Positions 1 through 6,747 of a stretch of 13,235 bases of DNA are shown here, one piece after another. The stretch's first letter is position 1; every line of letters starts with the position of its first letter. The stretch spans positions 1 through 13,235 of the forward strand of contig DQVY01000051.1 in NCBI GenBank assembly GCA_015661535.1, read 5' to 3'. Source of the stretch: Sulfurovum sp. (GTDB taxonomy: Bacteria; Campylobacterota; Campylobacteria; Campylobacterales; Sulfurovaceae). The notes under the pieces are model-generated. The model worked only from the letters and a program-made list of their open reading frames with translations. It did no database searches and was not told the DNA's origin. The position numbers and the translations under genes were made by a program.

Positions 1-461
1 AGTACATTTGCCGTCCACTTCATTCTCGCTTTGGCTTCTTTTACCTTGCCTTGGTCAAACATTTTCCATGCTGTGGCACGTTTATAGTACATAAAACCAT
101 AGTTTACAGCCATGATCGTCCAGATGATCTCTTTGGACAAGAACAAAGTTTTTAATGCGCCTTTATGTCCTCCTGTTGCGATGGCCATAATAAGCCCTGT
201 AGCAAACAAGAAAATGATAAAAGGCATGACCAGATTAAAGAGTCTGCCCATGGACTGTAATGTAATGCCCAGTCTCTGTTCAGGTTTTAACATCGAGTCC
301 ATCACATCAGAGCGTAACATCTGTTCTGCCGTCACACCACCTCTAAATATAACAGGGTGTACCGCCAGACGCATCGCGATCATACCCCCTACCCAGATAA
401 TGGCAGACAGGACATGAACAAAAACGATCAACTGTGCATTATTTGCAAAAAAATCTGTCAT
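1..461 (-). CDS. Multi-pass membrane protein, CopD-like (partial, C-terminus beyond window)
   Basis: Reading the minus strand from ATG at 461 gives an open frame of 153 codons that runs off the left edge, so the C-terminus is missing. The protein starts MTDFFANNAQLIVFVHVLSA. It has hydrophobic segments at about residues 10-33, 73-97 and 108-125. The first contains the pattern HVLSAIIWVGGM, which resembles the first helix of CopD/DUF-type small membrane proteins, so the family call is tentative. The start is supported by a strong Shine-Dalgarno (AAGGAGGG) 7-8 nt upstream. That site is formed by the last codons of alaS, whose stop codon lies only 1 nt before this ATG, so the two genes are probably one transcript with coupled translation. 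Substrate and function are unknown. The family has no known link to alanyl-tRNA charging. Confidence 0.75.
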   Translation of the reverse strand, partial: MTDFFANNAQLIVFVHVLSAIIWVGGMIAMRLAVHPVIFRGGVTAEQMLRSDVMDSMLKPEQRLGITLQSMGRLFNLVMPFIIFLFATGLIMAIATGGHKGALKTLFLSKEIIWTIMAVNYGFMYYKRATAWKMFDQGKVKEAKARMKWTANV

Positions 462-462
462 C

Positions 463-3150
463 TTAATTCCCTCCTTCTAAAATTTCACTTAAATAAACTT
501 TGGCTTCTTCCAATGCGGTAGTGATCTTGGATGCATCTTTCCCGCCTGCCTGTGCAAAGTCAGGACGGCCGCCGCCACCTCCGCCTACGATCGGAGCAAT
601 TGCCTTGATCCAGTCTCCGGCTTTCAGCGGTGCCTCTTTTACACCCGCAGCAAGCATCACCTTTTCACCCTTTTTCTGAAATAACATAATCGCAAGTTTC
701 TCATACTTGTTCTTTGCTTCATCAATAAGCTCTTTAATATCGCCACTTTCTACTTCATCAACAATGATATGCACCCCATTGACTTCAACAGCAGACAACT
801 CTTTTTTACTTGACCTTAATGCTGTATTCAATTCATTTTTAAGTGTTTTCACCTGTTCTTTGAGTTTGGCTATTCCGGAAAGAGCATCAACATTTTTAAG
901 TTCTGTTTTCACAGCATTCATCTCATCACGCAGTGCTTTGACTGCTTCGACTGCTGCATTCCCACATATAGCCTCTATACGTCTTACCCCGGCAGAAACA
1001 CCTGACTCTTTAGTGATCATGAACAAGCCTATTTGTGCCACATTGTCTACGTGTGTACCTCCACAAAGTTCCGTAGAGGCATCACCCATACTTACCACAC
1101 GTACTTCATCTCCATACTTCTCACCAAAGAGTGCCATGGCACCAGAGTTTTTGGCTTCTTCTATACTCATAAGTTCTGTTTTTCGAGGCAATGCACGAGA
1201 AATTTTGTCATTCACCCATGCTTCTACTTTAGCTACTTCTTCTGAAGTCATGGCTTGCGGATGAGAAAAGTCAAAACGTAAACGTTTGTCATCGTTCAGT
1301 GAACCGGCTTGGCTGATGTGCTCACCAAGAATGGCACGAAGTCCTGCATGAAGCAAGTGTGTGGCTGAATGATGTTTCTCTATCTCTGCACGCGCTGTAT
1401 CTACCAAAGCTTCAACTTCATCGCCCACATAAATTTCTCCTTCAATTTCTGAAAGATTCATATCTAAGAATTTCTTGGTATCCAATACCTTCACTCTTAA
1501 CTCTTCACTCTTAACTCTTAACTCTCCACTGTCGCCAACTTGTCCTCCAGACTCTGCATAAAATGGTGTCTCTTTTAACATGACCCATCCTTTACCGTCA
1601 AGCTCAGTGACTTGTTTAAAATCTTCATCGAGCAAAGCCAAGACTGTGGTCTCTGCCCTTGTACTCTCATACCCTACAAAAGTGTTTACCCCAAATTGTT
1701 CTTTAAGTGCTTTAAAGTCACCTGTTGTGGCAGCATCACCTGTACCTTTCCAACCTGCTTTTGACTGTGCTTTTTGTGCATCCATCTTCGCAGTAAACGC
1801 ATCCATATCCAAGTTAATATTTTTCTCACGAAGCATATCTTCTGTAAGATCGAGTGGAAAACCATAGGTGTCATAAAGTTTAAAAGCCACTTCTCCGTCA
1901 AAGACTTCCGAACTAAGCCATGTGGATTCATGCTCTAATTTTTCTTCCAATGCTTTAAACATATTTGTTGCATTAAAGCCGTAAGGTCTTTTGTTTGTAC
2001 TGACCTTTCTGTCTTTATTGTAATGCATCCTTGCAAGCTCTTCATTAAAAAGTTTTATACCCGACTCTATGGTCATGAAAAAACGTTCTTCTTCCGTTTT
2101 CATAGAAGTTTTGATCGCTTCAGCTTTAGAGGTCAAGTAATCATACTGTCCACCCATGAGGTCCACCAGAGTATCGACCAGTTTATACATAAATGGCTCA
2201 CGCAATCCTAGCAAATACCCATGACGAATGGCACGACGCATAATACGTCTCAGTACATACCCGCGCCCCTCTTTGTCAAAGTTCACACCTTGCGCAAGCA
2301 AAAAAGAACAAGAACGCAAGTGGTCTGCGATGACTCGGTAAGAAGCGGAATTGGCTGCATCAAAGTCATATTTTGTACCTACAAGTTCGCCTATCTTGTC
2401 TAAGAATGGCATGAAGAGTGAAGAGTGGTAATTGTTAAGTTTACCTTCTTTTATCGCCACAACTCTTTCAAGTCCCATACCTGTGTCAATGCTGGGTTTT
2501 GGGAGTGGATTCAATTTTCCTGTTTCATCACGGAAGTACTGCATGAATACAAGGTTCCAGATCTCTAAAAATCTGTCACCCTCTCCACCCATTTTGTCTT
2601 CAGGACCATTGAAGTGTTCTTCTCCCTGGTCATAAAAAATTTCAGAACAGGGTCCACATGGTCCTGTGTCACCCATTTGCCAAAAGTTATCAGCATCTCC
2701 AAAACGTATAATGCGATCTTTTGAAATATGCTTTGCCCATATCTCTTCTGCTTCATCATCAGAGTCATGCACCGTCACCCATAGTTTTTCTACAGGTAAA
2801 TTCAAATACTCTTTTCCTGTAATAAATTCCCATGCATAAGCAATAGCCTCTTCTTTAAAATAGTCTGCAAAAGAGAAGTTCCCCAGCATTTCAAACAAGG
2901 TATGGTGACGTGCGGTGTAACCAACATTGTCAAGGTCATTGTGTTTCCCCCCTGCTCTCAGACAGGTTTGTGAAGAGGTGGCTCTTGGCGGGTTTGGTAT
3001 AGGTGCTTCACCCGTAAAGATGTTCTTAAACTGCACCATACCTGCATTGGTAAACATAAGTGTTGCATCGTCTGGTACAAGTGGTGATGAGGGAATAAGT
3101 GCATGCCCTTTGCTTTGAAAATAGTCTAGAAATGATTTTCTAATATCCAT
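463..3150 (-). CDS. alaS: Alanyl-tRNA synthetase
   Basis: A cytoplasmic class II synthetase that charges tRNA-Ala and hydrolyses mischarged Ser/Gly-tRNA-Ala. The protein has 895 residues; E. coli AlaRS has about 876. The N-terminal catalytic core is canonical (MDIRKSFLDYF, then LFTNAGMVQFKNIF, then the TARHHTLFEMLGNFSF region). The editing site has HxxxH at 594-598 (HSATH) and CGGTH at 696-700, the zinc-binding cluster. A C-Ala domain ends with GGGGGG-RPDFAQAGG. The start at 3150 is preceded by AGAGGA with 10 nt spacing. Two places look longer than remembered Campylobacter AlaRS. About 38 residues are added between NEELA (near 373) and the conserved EVFDGEVAFKLYDTYGF, and a few residues (ELRVKSEELRVK, 543-554) lie just before VLDTKKFLD. 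Both coincide with repetitive or palindromic DNA, listed separately. All catalytic signatures are intact, so the enzyme should be active. It is followed after 1 nt by a membrane protein gene. Confidence 0.98.
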   Translation of the reverse strand: MDIRKSFLDYFQSKGHALIPSSPLVPDDATLMFTNAGMVQFKNIFTGEAPIPNPPRATSSQTCLRAGGKHNDLDNVGYTARHHTLFEMLGNFSFADYFKEEAIAYAWEFITGKEYLNLPVEKLWVTVHDSDDEAEEIWAKHISKDRIIRFGDADNFWQMGDTGPCGPCSEIFYDQGEEHFNGPEDKMGGEGDRFLEIWNLVFMQYFRDETGKLNPLPKPSIDTGMGLERVVAIKEGKLNNYHSSLFMPFLDKIGELVGTKYDFDAANSASYRVIADHLRSCSFLLAQGVNFDKEGRGYVLRRIMRRAIRHGYLLGLREPFMYKLVDTLVDLMGGQYDYLTSKAEAIKTSMKTEEERFFMTIESGIKLFNEELARMHYNKDRKVSTNKRPYGFNATNMFKALEEKLEHESTWLSSEVFDGEVAFKLYDTYGFPLDLTEDMLREKNINLDMDAFTAKMDAQKAQSKAGWKGTGDAATTGDFKALKEQFGVNTFVGYESTRAETTVLALLDEDFKQVTELDGKGWVMLKETPFYAESGGQVGDSGELRVKSEELRVKVLDTKKFLDMNLSEIEGEIYVGDEVEALVDTARAEIEKHHSATHLLHAGLRAILGEHISQAGSLNDDKRLRFDFSHPQAMTSEEVAKVEAWVNDKISRALPRKTELMSIEEAKNSGAMALFGEKYGDEVRVVSMGDASTELCGGTHVDNVAQIGLFMITKESGVSAGVRRIEAICGNAAVEAVKALRDEMNAVKTELKNVDALSGIAKLKEQVKTLKNELNTALRSSKKELSAVEVNGVHIIVDEVESGDIKELIDEAKNKYEKLAIMLFQKKGEKVMLAAGVKEAPLKAGDWIKAIAPIVGGGGGGRPDFAQAGGKDASKITTALEEAKVYLSEILEGGN
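1493..1530. repeat. In-frame heptad repeat array inside alaS
   Basis: Five consecutive 7-nt units on the plus strand (ACTCTTA, ACTCTTC, ACTCTTA, ACTCTTA, ACTCTCC) plus a final ACT. On the coding strand they encode residues 541-553, including the duplicated ELRVK. The unit is one base away from the ACTATTC heptad upstream of prfB at 9821-9841, so both look like the same microsatellite class. It lies in the editing domain, 40 residues before the HxxxH site. Seen directly; the insertion interpretation comes from remembered homologues. Confidence 0.85.
1969..2027. repeat. 59-bp palindromic element in frame within alaS
   Basis: The ends are a perfect 7-nt inverted repeat (TGCATTA at 1969-1975, TAATGCA at 2021-2027). 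Inside are AAAG (1975-1978) facing CTTT (2013-2016) and AAGGTC (1983-1988) facing GACCTT (2002-2007). It encodes about residues 375-394 of AlaS, within a stretch absent from the AlaRS proteins I remember. The pattern recalls palindromic elements that insert in frame into bacterial genes, such as the Rickettsia RPE class. The arms are visible; a mobile origin is inferred. Confidence 0.5.
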
Positions 3151-3243
3151 GGTAAAATGATCCTCTTATAAATTGAGATATTTTATCTAAAATGTGGTTA
3201 TTATGAGTTAAAACAGAGATATGATACTTTTATCTTTTTCGTG

Positions 3244-3249
3244 TATTAT
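3244..3249 (+). promoter_or_regulatory. Likely -10 box for the small gene at 3280; alaS region on the other strand
   Basis: TGTATTAT at 3242-3249 provides a -10 hexamer (TATTAT), with a predicted start near 3256 and a leader of about 24 nt before the gene at 3280. The same spot reads TATAAT on the minus strand (3245-3250) and could serve alaS with a leader of about 88 nt. A nearer alaS candidate is TAAAAT (minus strand, 3180-3185). The 129-bp divergent spacer shows no -35 boxes, in keeping with Campylobacterota promoters. Confidence 0.4.
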
Positions 3250-3279
3250 AGCTTTCATCGTAATAAAAAAGGGTAAGCC

Positions 3280-3753
3280 ATGAACAAAATAGGACTAGGA
3301 CTAGACTTCAACAATATATGTACAGATTACAACACCATCTATCTCGACAGAGACAATGATGACCCGGCAACTGTTGGCTGCATGAAAAAAGTATTGCGCT
3401 GGTTTGATGCTTTTCTTTCGGAACTCATAGAAGAATTTGACTACAAGATCTACAGAATGCATCATAAACCTGCACTCAAATTAAGTGAGATAGTAAGCAA
3501 AAGATTTTTCTTCTACTCTTTAGAAAAAGAGCTCACTTCACAAACTTTTATTTTAGACACAGAGAACAGACACTATACAAGTATCGGTGAGTGGGCAGAA
3601 AAAAGTACAGAGAGTTTAGTCATCCAAAATGATGAGGATGGCGAGGGAGAAGGTGTCTTTTTTTATGTGACAGAAAATTCTAAAATTCATTTATGGTTAC
3701 TTGAAAGATTGAAAGATATGTCAATAGACGAAATTCCTTTTACTCAGACATAA
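3280..3753 (+). CDS. Conserved-looking hypothetical protein, 157 aa
   Basis: I do not recognise this family. The ATG at 3280 has a good ribosome site (AAAAAAGGG, about 6 nt spacing) and a plausible -10 box 31 nt upstream of the start, and no larger frame competes on the opposite strand, so the gene is likely real. The protein is acidic, soluble and without signal peptide or membrane segment. Its N-terminus reads KIGLGLDFNNICTDY, which has the shape of a HAD-type motif I (hydrophobic strand then DxDxT) but lacks the second Asp. This is only a weak hint, not a functional call. A tryptophan-containing helix follows (KKVLRWFDAFLSELIEEF, 36-53), then an acidic linker (NDEDGEGEG, 117-125) before a C-terminal beta/alpha segment. 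It is transcribed divergently from alaS and ends 7 nt before a terminator-like hairpin, so it is probably monocistronic. Confidence 0.75.
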   Translation: MNKIGLGLDFNNICTDYNTIYLDRDNDDPATVGCMKKVLRWFDAFLSELIEEFDYKIYRMHHKPALKLSEIVSKRFFFYSLEKELTSQTFILDTENRHYTSIGEWAEKSTESLVIQNDEDGEGEGVFFYVTENSKIHLWLLERLKDMSIDEIPFTQT

Positions 3754-3759
3754 TAAGTT

Positions 3760-3810
3760 GTAGGTCGAGAAGAGGAGATCCCGACCTACGGGTGTATTTG
3801 TTTTTGTTTA
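3760..3810 (+). terminator. Hairpin with U-rich tail after the 157-aa gene, also REP-like
   Basis: GTAGGTCG (3760-3767) pairs perfectly with CGACCTAC (3782-3789) across a 14-nt loop, and is followed at 3795-3810 by a T-rich run (ATTTGTTTTTGTTTA). It sits 7 nt after the stop at 3753, so it can serve as an intrinsic terminator. The arm GTAGGTCGGGAT (read on the minus strand) resembles the dispersed GTAGGTCGGGAT...CCCGACCTAC repeats I recall from several bacterial genomes, so it may be a repeat recruited as a terminator. Confidence 0.6.
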
Positions 3811-3813
3811 CTT

Positions 3814-3837
3814 GTATCACAGCTCCTGCTGTGATAC
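3814..3837. repeat. Perfect 10-bp-stem palindrome, REP-like
   Basis: GTATCACAGC at 3814-3823, loop TCCT, then GCTGTGATAC at 3828-3837. Every base of the arms pairs. It lies in the 242-bp gene-free stretch after the 157-aa gene. A related but non-identical hairpin (core ACAGC-N4-GCTGT) lies 54 bp downstream at 3892-3915, so the two may form one bipartite unit. Confidence 0.75.
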
Positions 3838-3891
3838 CCCTATCGGAGTTTCTTTTCTTTAAGCGATTAATTCTTCACGATACAGATAAGA

Positions 3892-3915
3892 GTTCTACAG
3901 CTGGAGCTGTTGAAC
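3892..3915. repeat. Second ACAGC/GCTGT palindrome
   Basis: GTTC-T-ACAGC (3892-3901), loop TGGA, GCTGT-T-GAAC (3906-3915), with one T/T mismatch. It has the same ACAGC-N4-GCTGT core as the hairpin at 3814-3837. The 54 bp between them have no recognisable content. Paired, related palindromes with a short spacer are the usual form of REP doublets. Confidence 0.65.
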
Positions 3916-3919
3916 GAGT

Positions 3920-3985
3920 AAAAAATGCGTAGGGTCGGTTTACCGACCAAAATTTAAAGGCGTTGTGAGGACATAACACCCTACG
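3920..3985 (-). terminator. Three-stem REP-like element serving as terminator for the lipoprotein gene
   Basis: An outer stem CGTAGGGT (3928-3935) pairs with ACCCTACG (3978-3985). It encloses GGTCGG-TTTA-CCGACC (3933-3938 with 3943-3948, competing for three bases of the outer arm) and a smaller stem GTTGTG/CATAAC (3962-3967 with 3972-3977, one G-T pair). On the minus strand the structure is followed by ATTTTTT (3920-3926). It starts 10 nt beyond the lipoprotein stop at 3996, which is a good place for an intrinsic terminator. The CGTAGGGT core recurs in the repeat at 12882-12976. Confidence 0.65.
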
Positions 3986-3995
3986 TAACATTTAT

Positions 3996-4424
3996 TTAGA
4001 ATTCGAAGGTACAGACGTCATCAAATAAGAAATTGTCATACAAAAACTCTCCATCAAATCCTGTATCACCAGTAAATCCATCAATACCAGAGGCACAACT
4101 ATACGGGATATTATTTTTACCCACTAATCTAGAATCTACTATAAACAAATCATCCCCCAAAACAATACTATCTTCTAAATAGAAATCACAATCATCAAAA
4201 TCTCTAAAAGTAAATTCACCAGCTAATGGTCCATTGCCGGTAAATCCTGAAGTAGAATCACATTCATATCTAATACCATCAATCCCAACATTGTTTTGAT
4301 TCACAATCAATAATGTAATCAAATCATCAACAGGAGGTATATAATCATCCCCTCCTCCACCACAACCACTCAAAGCAAACACAGCAATACTCGCAGCGAA
4401 AACACCTATTAATTTCTTTTTCAT
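3996..4424 (-). CDS. Small secreted lipoprotein with two paired-cysteine repeats
   Basis: I chose the ATG at 4424 rather than the in-frame ATG at 4442. The sequence AAGGAG lies about 8 nt before the inner ATG, while nothing like it precedes the outer one, and the signal peptide then starts properly (MKKKLIGVFAASIAVFALSG). A lipobox LSGC puts the lipid-bearing Cys at residue 21, followed by GGGGDD, so export and lipid anchoring are expected. The mature part is acidic and holds two related units. The first spans about 48-83 (IRYEC...GFTGNGPLAGEF...DCDFYL; Cys55 and Cys79). The second spans about 105-142 (IPYSC...GFTGDTGFDGEF...VCTFEF; Cys110 and Cys138). One cysteine near each end of each unit suggests a disulfide-closed fold. 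The function is unknown. The gene is AT-rich compared with its neighbours and flanked by repeats, suggesting an accessory gene. It lies 59 bp after murG. Confidence 0.85.
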   Translation of the reverse strand: MKKKLIGVFAASIAVFALSGCGGGGDDYIPPVDDLITLLIVNQNNVGIDGIRYECDSTSGFTGNGPLAGEFTFRDFDDCDFYLEDSIVLGDDLFIVDSRLVGKNNIPYSCASGIDGFTGDTGFDGEFLYDNFLFDDVCTFEF

Positions 4425-4447
4425 ATCAAACTCCTTATTCATATATT

Positions 4448-4477
4448 TGTCAAAGTCTAACAGCTAATTGTGTCAAA
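4448..4477 (-). promoter_or_regulatory. Direct repeat TTTGACA upstream of the lipoprotein gene
   Basis: Two copies of TTTGACA on the minus strand (plus-strand TGTCAAA at 4448-4454 and 4471-4477), 23 bp apart. They lie in the 59-bp gap between murG and the lipoprotein gene. They could be -35-like sites or a regulator binding pair, but no well-placed -10 box accompanies either copy. Weakly supported. Confidence 0.25.
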
Positions 4478-4483
4478 TTCGTG

Positions 4484-5527
4484 TTACTTTGTCATCTCTG
4501 TGAGTAAATCTGCTATCTTTTTACTTCCCTCTTTTTCCACAATCTTCATAAGCCCTTTGGATTTTGCTTCCATGTTCTCATCAAGCATATTTAAGACTTT
4601 CTCCACTTCAATAGCATCTTCACGCATGAGCCAAGCTAACTCTTTTTCTACCAAAAACTGTGCATTGTAGTATTGGTGGTCTGATGCTGCATATGGGTAA
4701 GGTATAAATAGTGTCGGACAGGCAGTGGCAGCAAGCTCCCAAAGGGTAGAAGCACCTGAACGGGCGATGGCAAAGTCAGCTTCGTTCATGTAGTCTGCTA
4801 ACTTAGTCGTAAAGCCAAATACTTCTGCTTCAATGCCTAAGTCTTTGTAGGCTTGTTCGACCTCTTCAATGTTGTTGGCCCCTGCCTGATGGATGATCTT
4901 GATGCCTTTTTCCTTTAATGTAGGGGCAAGACTCAATGCCAATTTATTGATGGCTTTTGCTCCTTGAGAACCACCTAAGAACATGACTGTTTTCACTTCC
5001 CCGCGCACATGCGCATTTTCAAAAAAGACTTCTTTTATAGGGTAGGCATGGATAGGACTTTCTTCCAGGTAAGAAGAGATGAATGCTTTGGCATAAGGTT
5101 TCATAAGTTTATTGAGCGAACCCAAAGCTGCATTTTGTTCATGTATGACCAAGGGGATGCCTGCACTTTTGGCTGCAAATGCTGTGGCTGCTGAAGAGAA
5201 ACCACCTACCGAGAATACCACTTTAGCTTTGTGTTTTTTAAGCAGTTTTCGTGCTTCTCTCATGGCTTGAAACATCATCCAGAGTGATTTTAATTTTCCT
5301 AAACCTTTTTGATTAACTACACCACGCGTATCAAAAAAGTACTTCTCTTTAAAGTCATCATCATGTTCAAACCACTGTTTATCCTGTCCTTTGGTAGACC
5401 CAATGTAAATGACTTCGGGAGCCTCAGGCTCCGTATTCTGAGCTTGTCGAAGGACTAGCTGCTCTTTTACTGCTTTAATAATGGCAAGGTGTCCACCTGT
5501 GCCTCCACCGGTCATCACTATACTCAT
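4484..5527 (-). CDS. murG: UDP-GlcNAc:lipid I N-acetylglucosaminyltransferase MurG
   Basis: Adds GlcNAc to lipid I to make lipid II, the peptidoglycan precursor, at the inner face of the cytoplasmic membrane. The protein has 347 residues, near the family norm. The N-terminal domain has the glycine loop GGGTGGH at 7-13 and the VFSVGGFSS strand. The C-terminal UDP-GlcNAc domain has FLGGSQGA and RSGASTLWELAA (the latter carries the acidic residue that contacts ribose). Residues 25-36 (VLRQAQNTEPEA) look foreign: they are encoded by a repeat-like segment and replace a short loop between the first helix and strand VIYIGS. The ATG at 5527 overlaps the ftsW stop (ATGA), and its ribosome site GGGAGA lies inside the last ftsW codons, so the two genes are translationally coupled. 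This fits the lipid II-to-septum pathway. Confidence 0.97.
   Translation of the reverse strand: MSIVMTGGGTGGHLAIIKAVKEQLVLRQAQNTEPEAPEVIYIGSTKGQDKQWFEHDDDFKEKYFFDTRGVVNQKGLGKLKSLWMMFQAMREARKLLKKHKAKVVFSVGGFSSAATAFAAKSAGIPLVIHEQNAALGSLNKLMKPYAKAFISSYLEESPIHAYPIKEVFFENAHVRGEVKTVMFLGGSQGAKAINKLALSLAPTLKEKGIKIIHQAGANNIEEVEQAYKDLGIEAEVFGFTTKLADYMNEADFAIARSGASTLWELAATACPTLFIPYPYAASDHQYYNAQFLVEKELAWLMREDAIEVEKVLNMLDENMEAKSKGLMKIVEKEGSKKIADLLTEMTK
5418..5455. repeat. Repeat-like insertion in the murG coding region
   Basis: On the coding strand the segment begins GTCCTTCGACAAGCTCAG and ends with a perfect 7-nt palindrome GGAGCCT-G-AGGCTCC (5418-5432). CTTCGACAAGCTCAG is a motif I recall as a dispersed repeat in many bacterial genomes, whose in-frame translation gives LRQAQ, exactly as seen here (residues 26-30). 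It adds about 12 residues to MurG without breaking the frame. Confidence 0.6.
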
Positions 5528-6705
5528 ATAATTCTCCCTTCACTGTCTCTTGGTACTTTTTTGGAGACCATCAGTACCATGCCAATGGCAATACATGATG
5601 CCCAAATATGTGAGCCACCATAACTCAAAAATGGTACAGCGATCCCTTTAATAGGGGTAATTCCTGAAATACCATAAGAGTTAAGAATAAAGGAAAAAGC
5701 AATGAGTAATCCAACCCCTATCGAAAAAAGATAATACATTGGATTTTTCACTTTGGCTGCGATCTTAAAAATACGAAACACGATGAATAAAATAGTCGCG
5801 GTTACCAAAGCTACGCCTACAAATCCCAACTCTTCAGTAATACCGCCCAAAATAAAGTCTGTATGAACTTCCGAAAGGTAGCCCAGTTTAAACTGTCCAT
5901 TTCCTAGCCCTTGTCCAAAAATTCCACCATTATGTATGGCATTTAAAGAGTTCGATATTTGGTAAGGCTCTTTACCAGCTTCTATACGAAGACTCTGCAC
6001 AGACTCAAAAGGCAAAATAGAAAGTATGTTGTCTTGTACGGTCCCCCACCAACTTTTTATACGTGCCATACGGTGCGGCGCAAAGAAAATAAGTCCTATA
6101 AAAGCTACAAAAACCAAAGAGACAATAGAAAAGAAAAACTTTTTAGAAGAGCCAATAAACAAAAACAGTACCATTAGTGTTGCACCCAGTACCACCACCT
6201 GTCCTAGATCTTTTTGAAATACTGCAATGATCAACACAGCCACAAGAAACACAAAAAGGTACGGTGCATACGCCTTTAACTCTTCCCAAAACCCCATCTC
6301 AGACCTATTGATCAGTTTACGGGCAAAACTCCAGGAGAGGAAAAAAACAAACCCTACTTTGAAAAACTCAACCGGGGCAATGGACATAGGACCTACACGT
6401 ATCCACCTTTTGGCACCTCCCACAGCATTGACCAAAGAAGAGGGTAAAAATTGCATCACGACCATTAAAAGAAAAAAGGCGATAAACAGGAACAGTCCAA
6501 GCCGATGGAACCAGGTATCAGGTTCCAATTTACTCAAAATAACCATCGTGACAAAACCTATAAAGATGGCCATACTTTGTCTCATGAAAAAATGAAAATC
6601 GTTATAATGGAAATGCAGCACCGTGTATGTCGAAAGCGAATAACTCATCACCAACGAGAGTGTTAAAAGTAACATCACTGCAGCCAAAAGGGGTTTGTCT
6701 ATCAT
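5524..6705 (-). CDS. ftsW: SEDS peptidoglycan glycosyltransferase FtsW
   Basis: A polytopic membrane enzyme of 393 residues that polymerises lipid II at the division septum with its partner class B PBP. About ten hydrophobic segments span residues 5-378. SEDS signatures are visible: GGAKRWIRVG (96-105), FQKDLGQ (163-169), GQGLGNGQFKLGYL followed by HTDF (271-274; Asp273 matches the catalytic Asp of the family) and EELGF, and PFLSYGGS (358-365). The GGAxRWI and LSYGGS patterns are found in both FtsW and RodA. The FtsW call rests mainly on the coupled murG and the divergent class B PBP gene. The ATG at 6705 has only a weak ribosome site (AAAAGAGAA). Its transcript should start in the 98-bp spacer shared with the PBP gene. 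Confidence 0.92.
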   Translation of the reverse strand: MIDKPLLAAVMLLLTLSLVMSYSLSTYTVLHFHYNDFHFFMRQSMAIFIGFVTMVILSKLEPDTWFHRLGLFLFIAFFLLMVVMQFLPSSLVNAVGGAKRWIRVGPMSIAPVEFFKVGFVFFLSWSFARKLINRSEMGFWEELKAYAPYLFVFLVAVLIIAVFQKDLGQVVVLGATLMVLFLFIGSSKKFFFSIVSLVFVAFIGLIFFAPHRMARIKSWWGTVQDNILSILPFESVQSLRIEAGKEPYQISNSLNAIHNGGIFGQGLGNGQFKLGYLSEVHTDFILGGITEELGFVGVALVTATILFIVFRIFKIAAKVKNPMYYLFSIGVGLLIAFSFILNSYGISGITPIKGIAVPFLSYGGSHIWASCIAIGMVLMVSKKVPRDSEGRII

Positions 6706-6747
6706 CTTGCATTCTCTTTTATTAATTTCTTATCCATATTAATTAGT

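Noticed and set aside
707..1264. 185-codon plus-strand frame opposite alaS
   Set aside because: Serine/threonine-rich shadow of the alaS coding strand with no ribosome site.
2411..2427. Second heptad-like stretch in alaS (AAGAGTGAAGAGTG)
   Set aside because: It encodes NYHSSLF, which matches the conserved NYDSSLF/NFDSSLF of other AlaRS proteins, so it is ordinary coding sequence.
4425..4442. Upstream ATG at 4442 for the lipoprotein
   Set aside because: It lacks a ribosome site and would add six residues before a signal peptide that starts properly at the ATG at 4424, which has AAGGAG correctly spaced.
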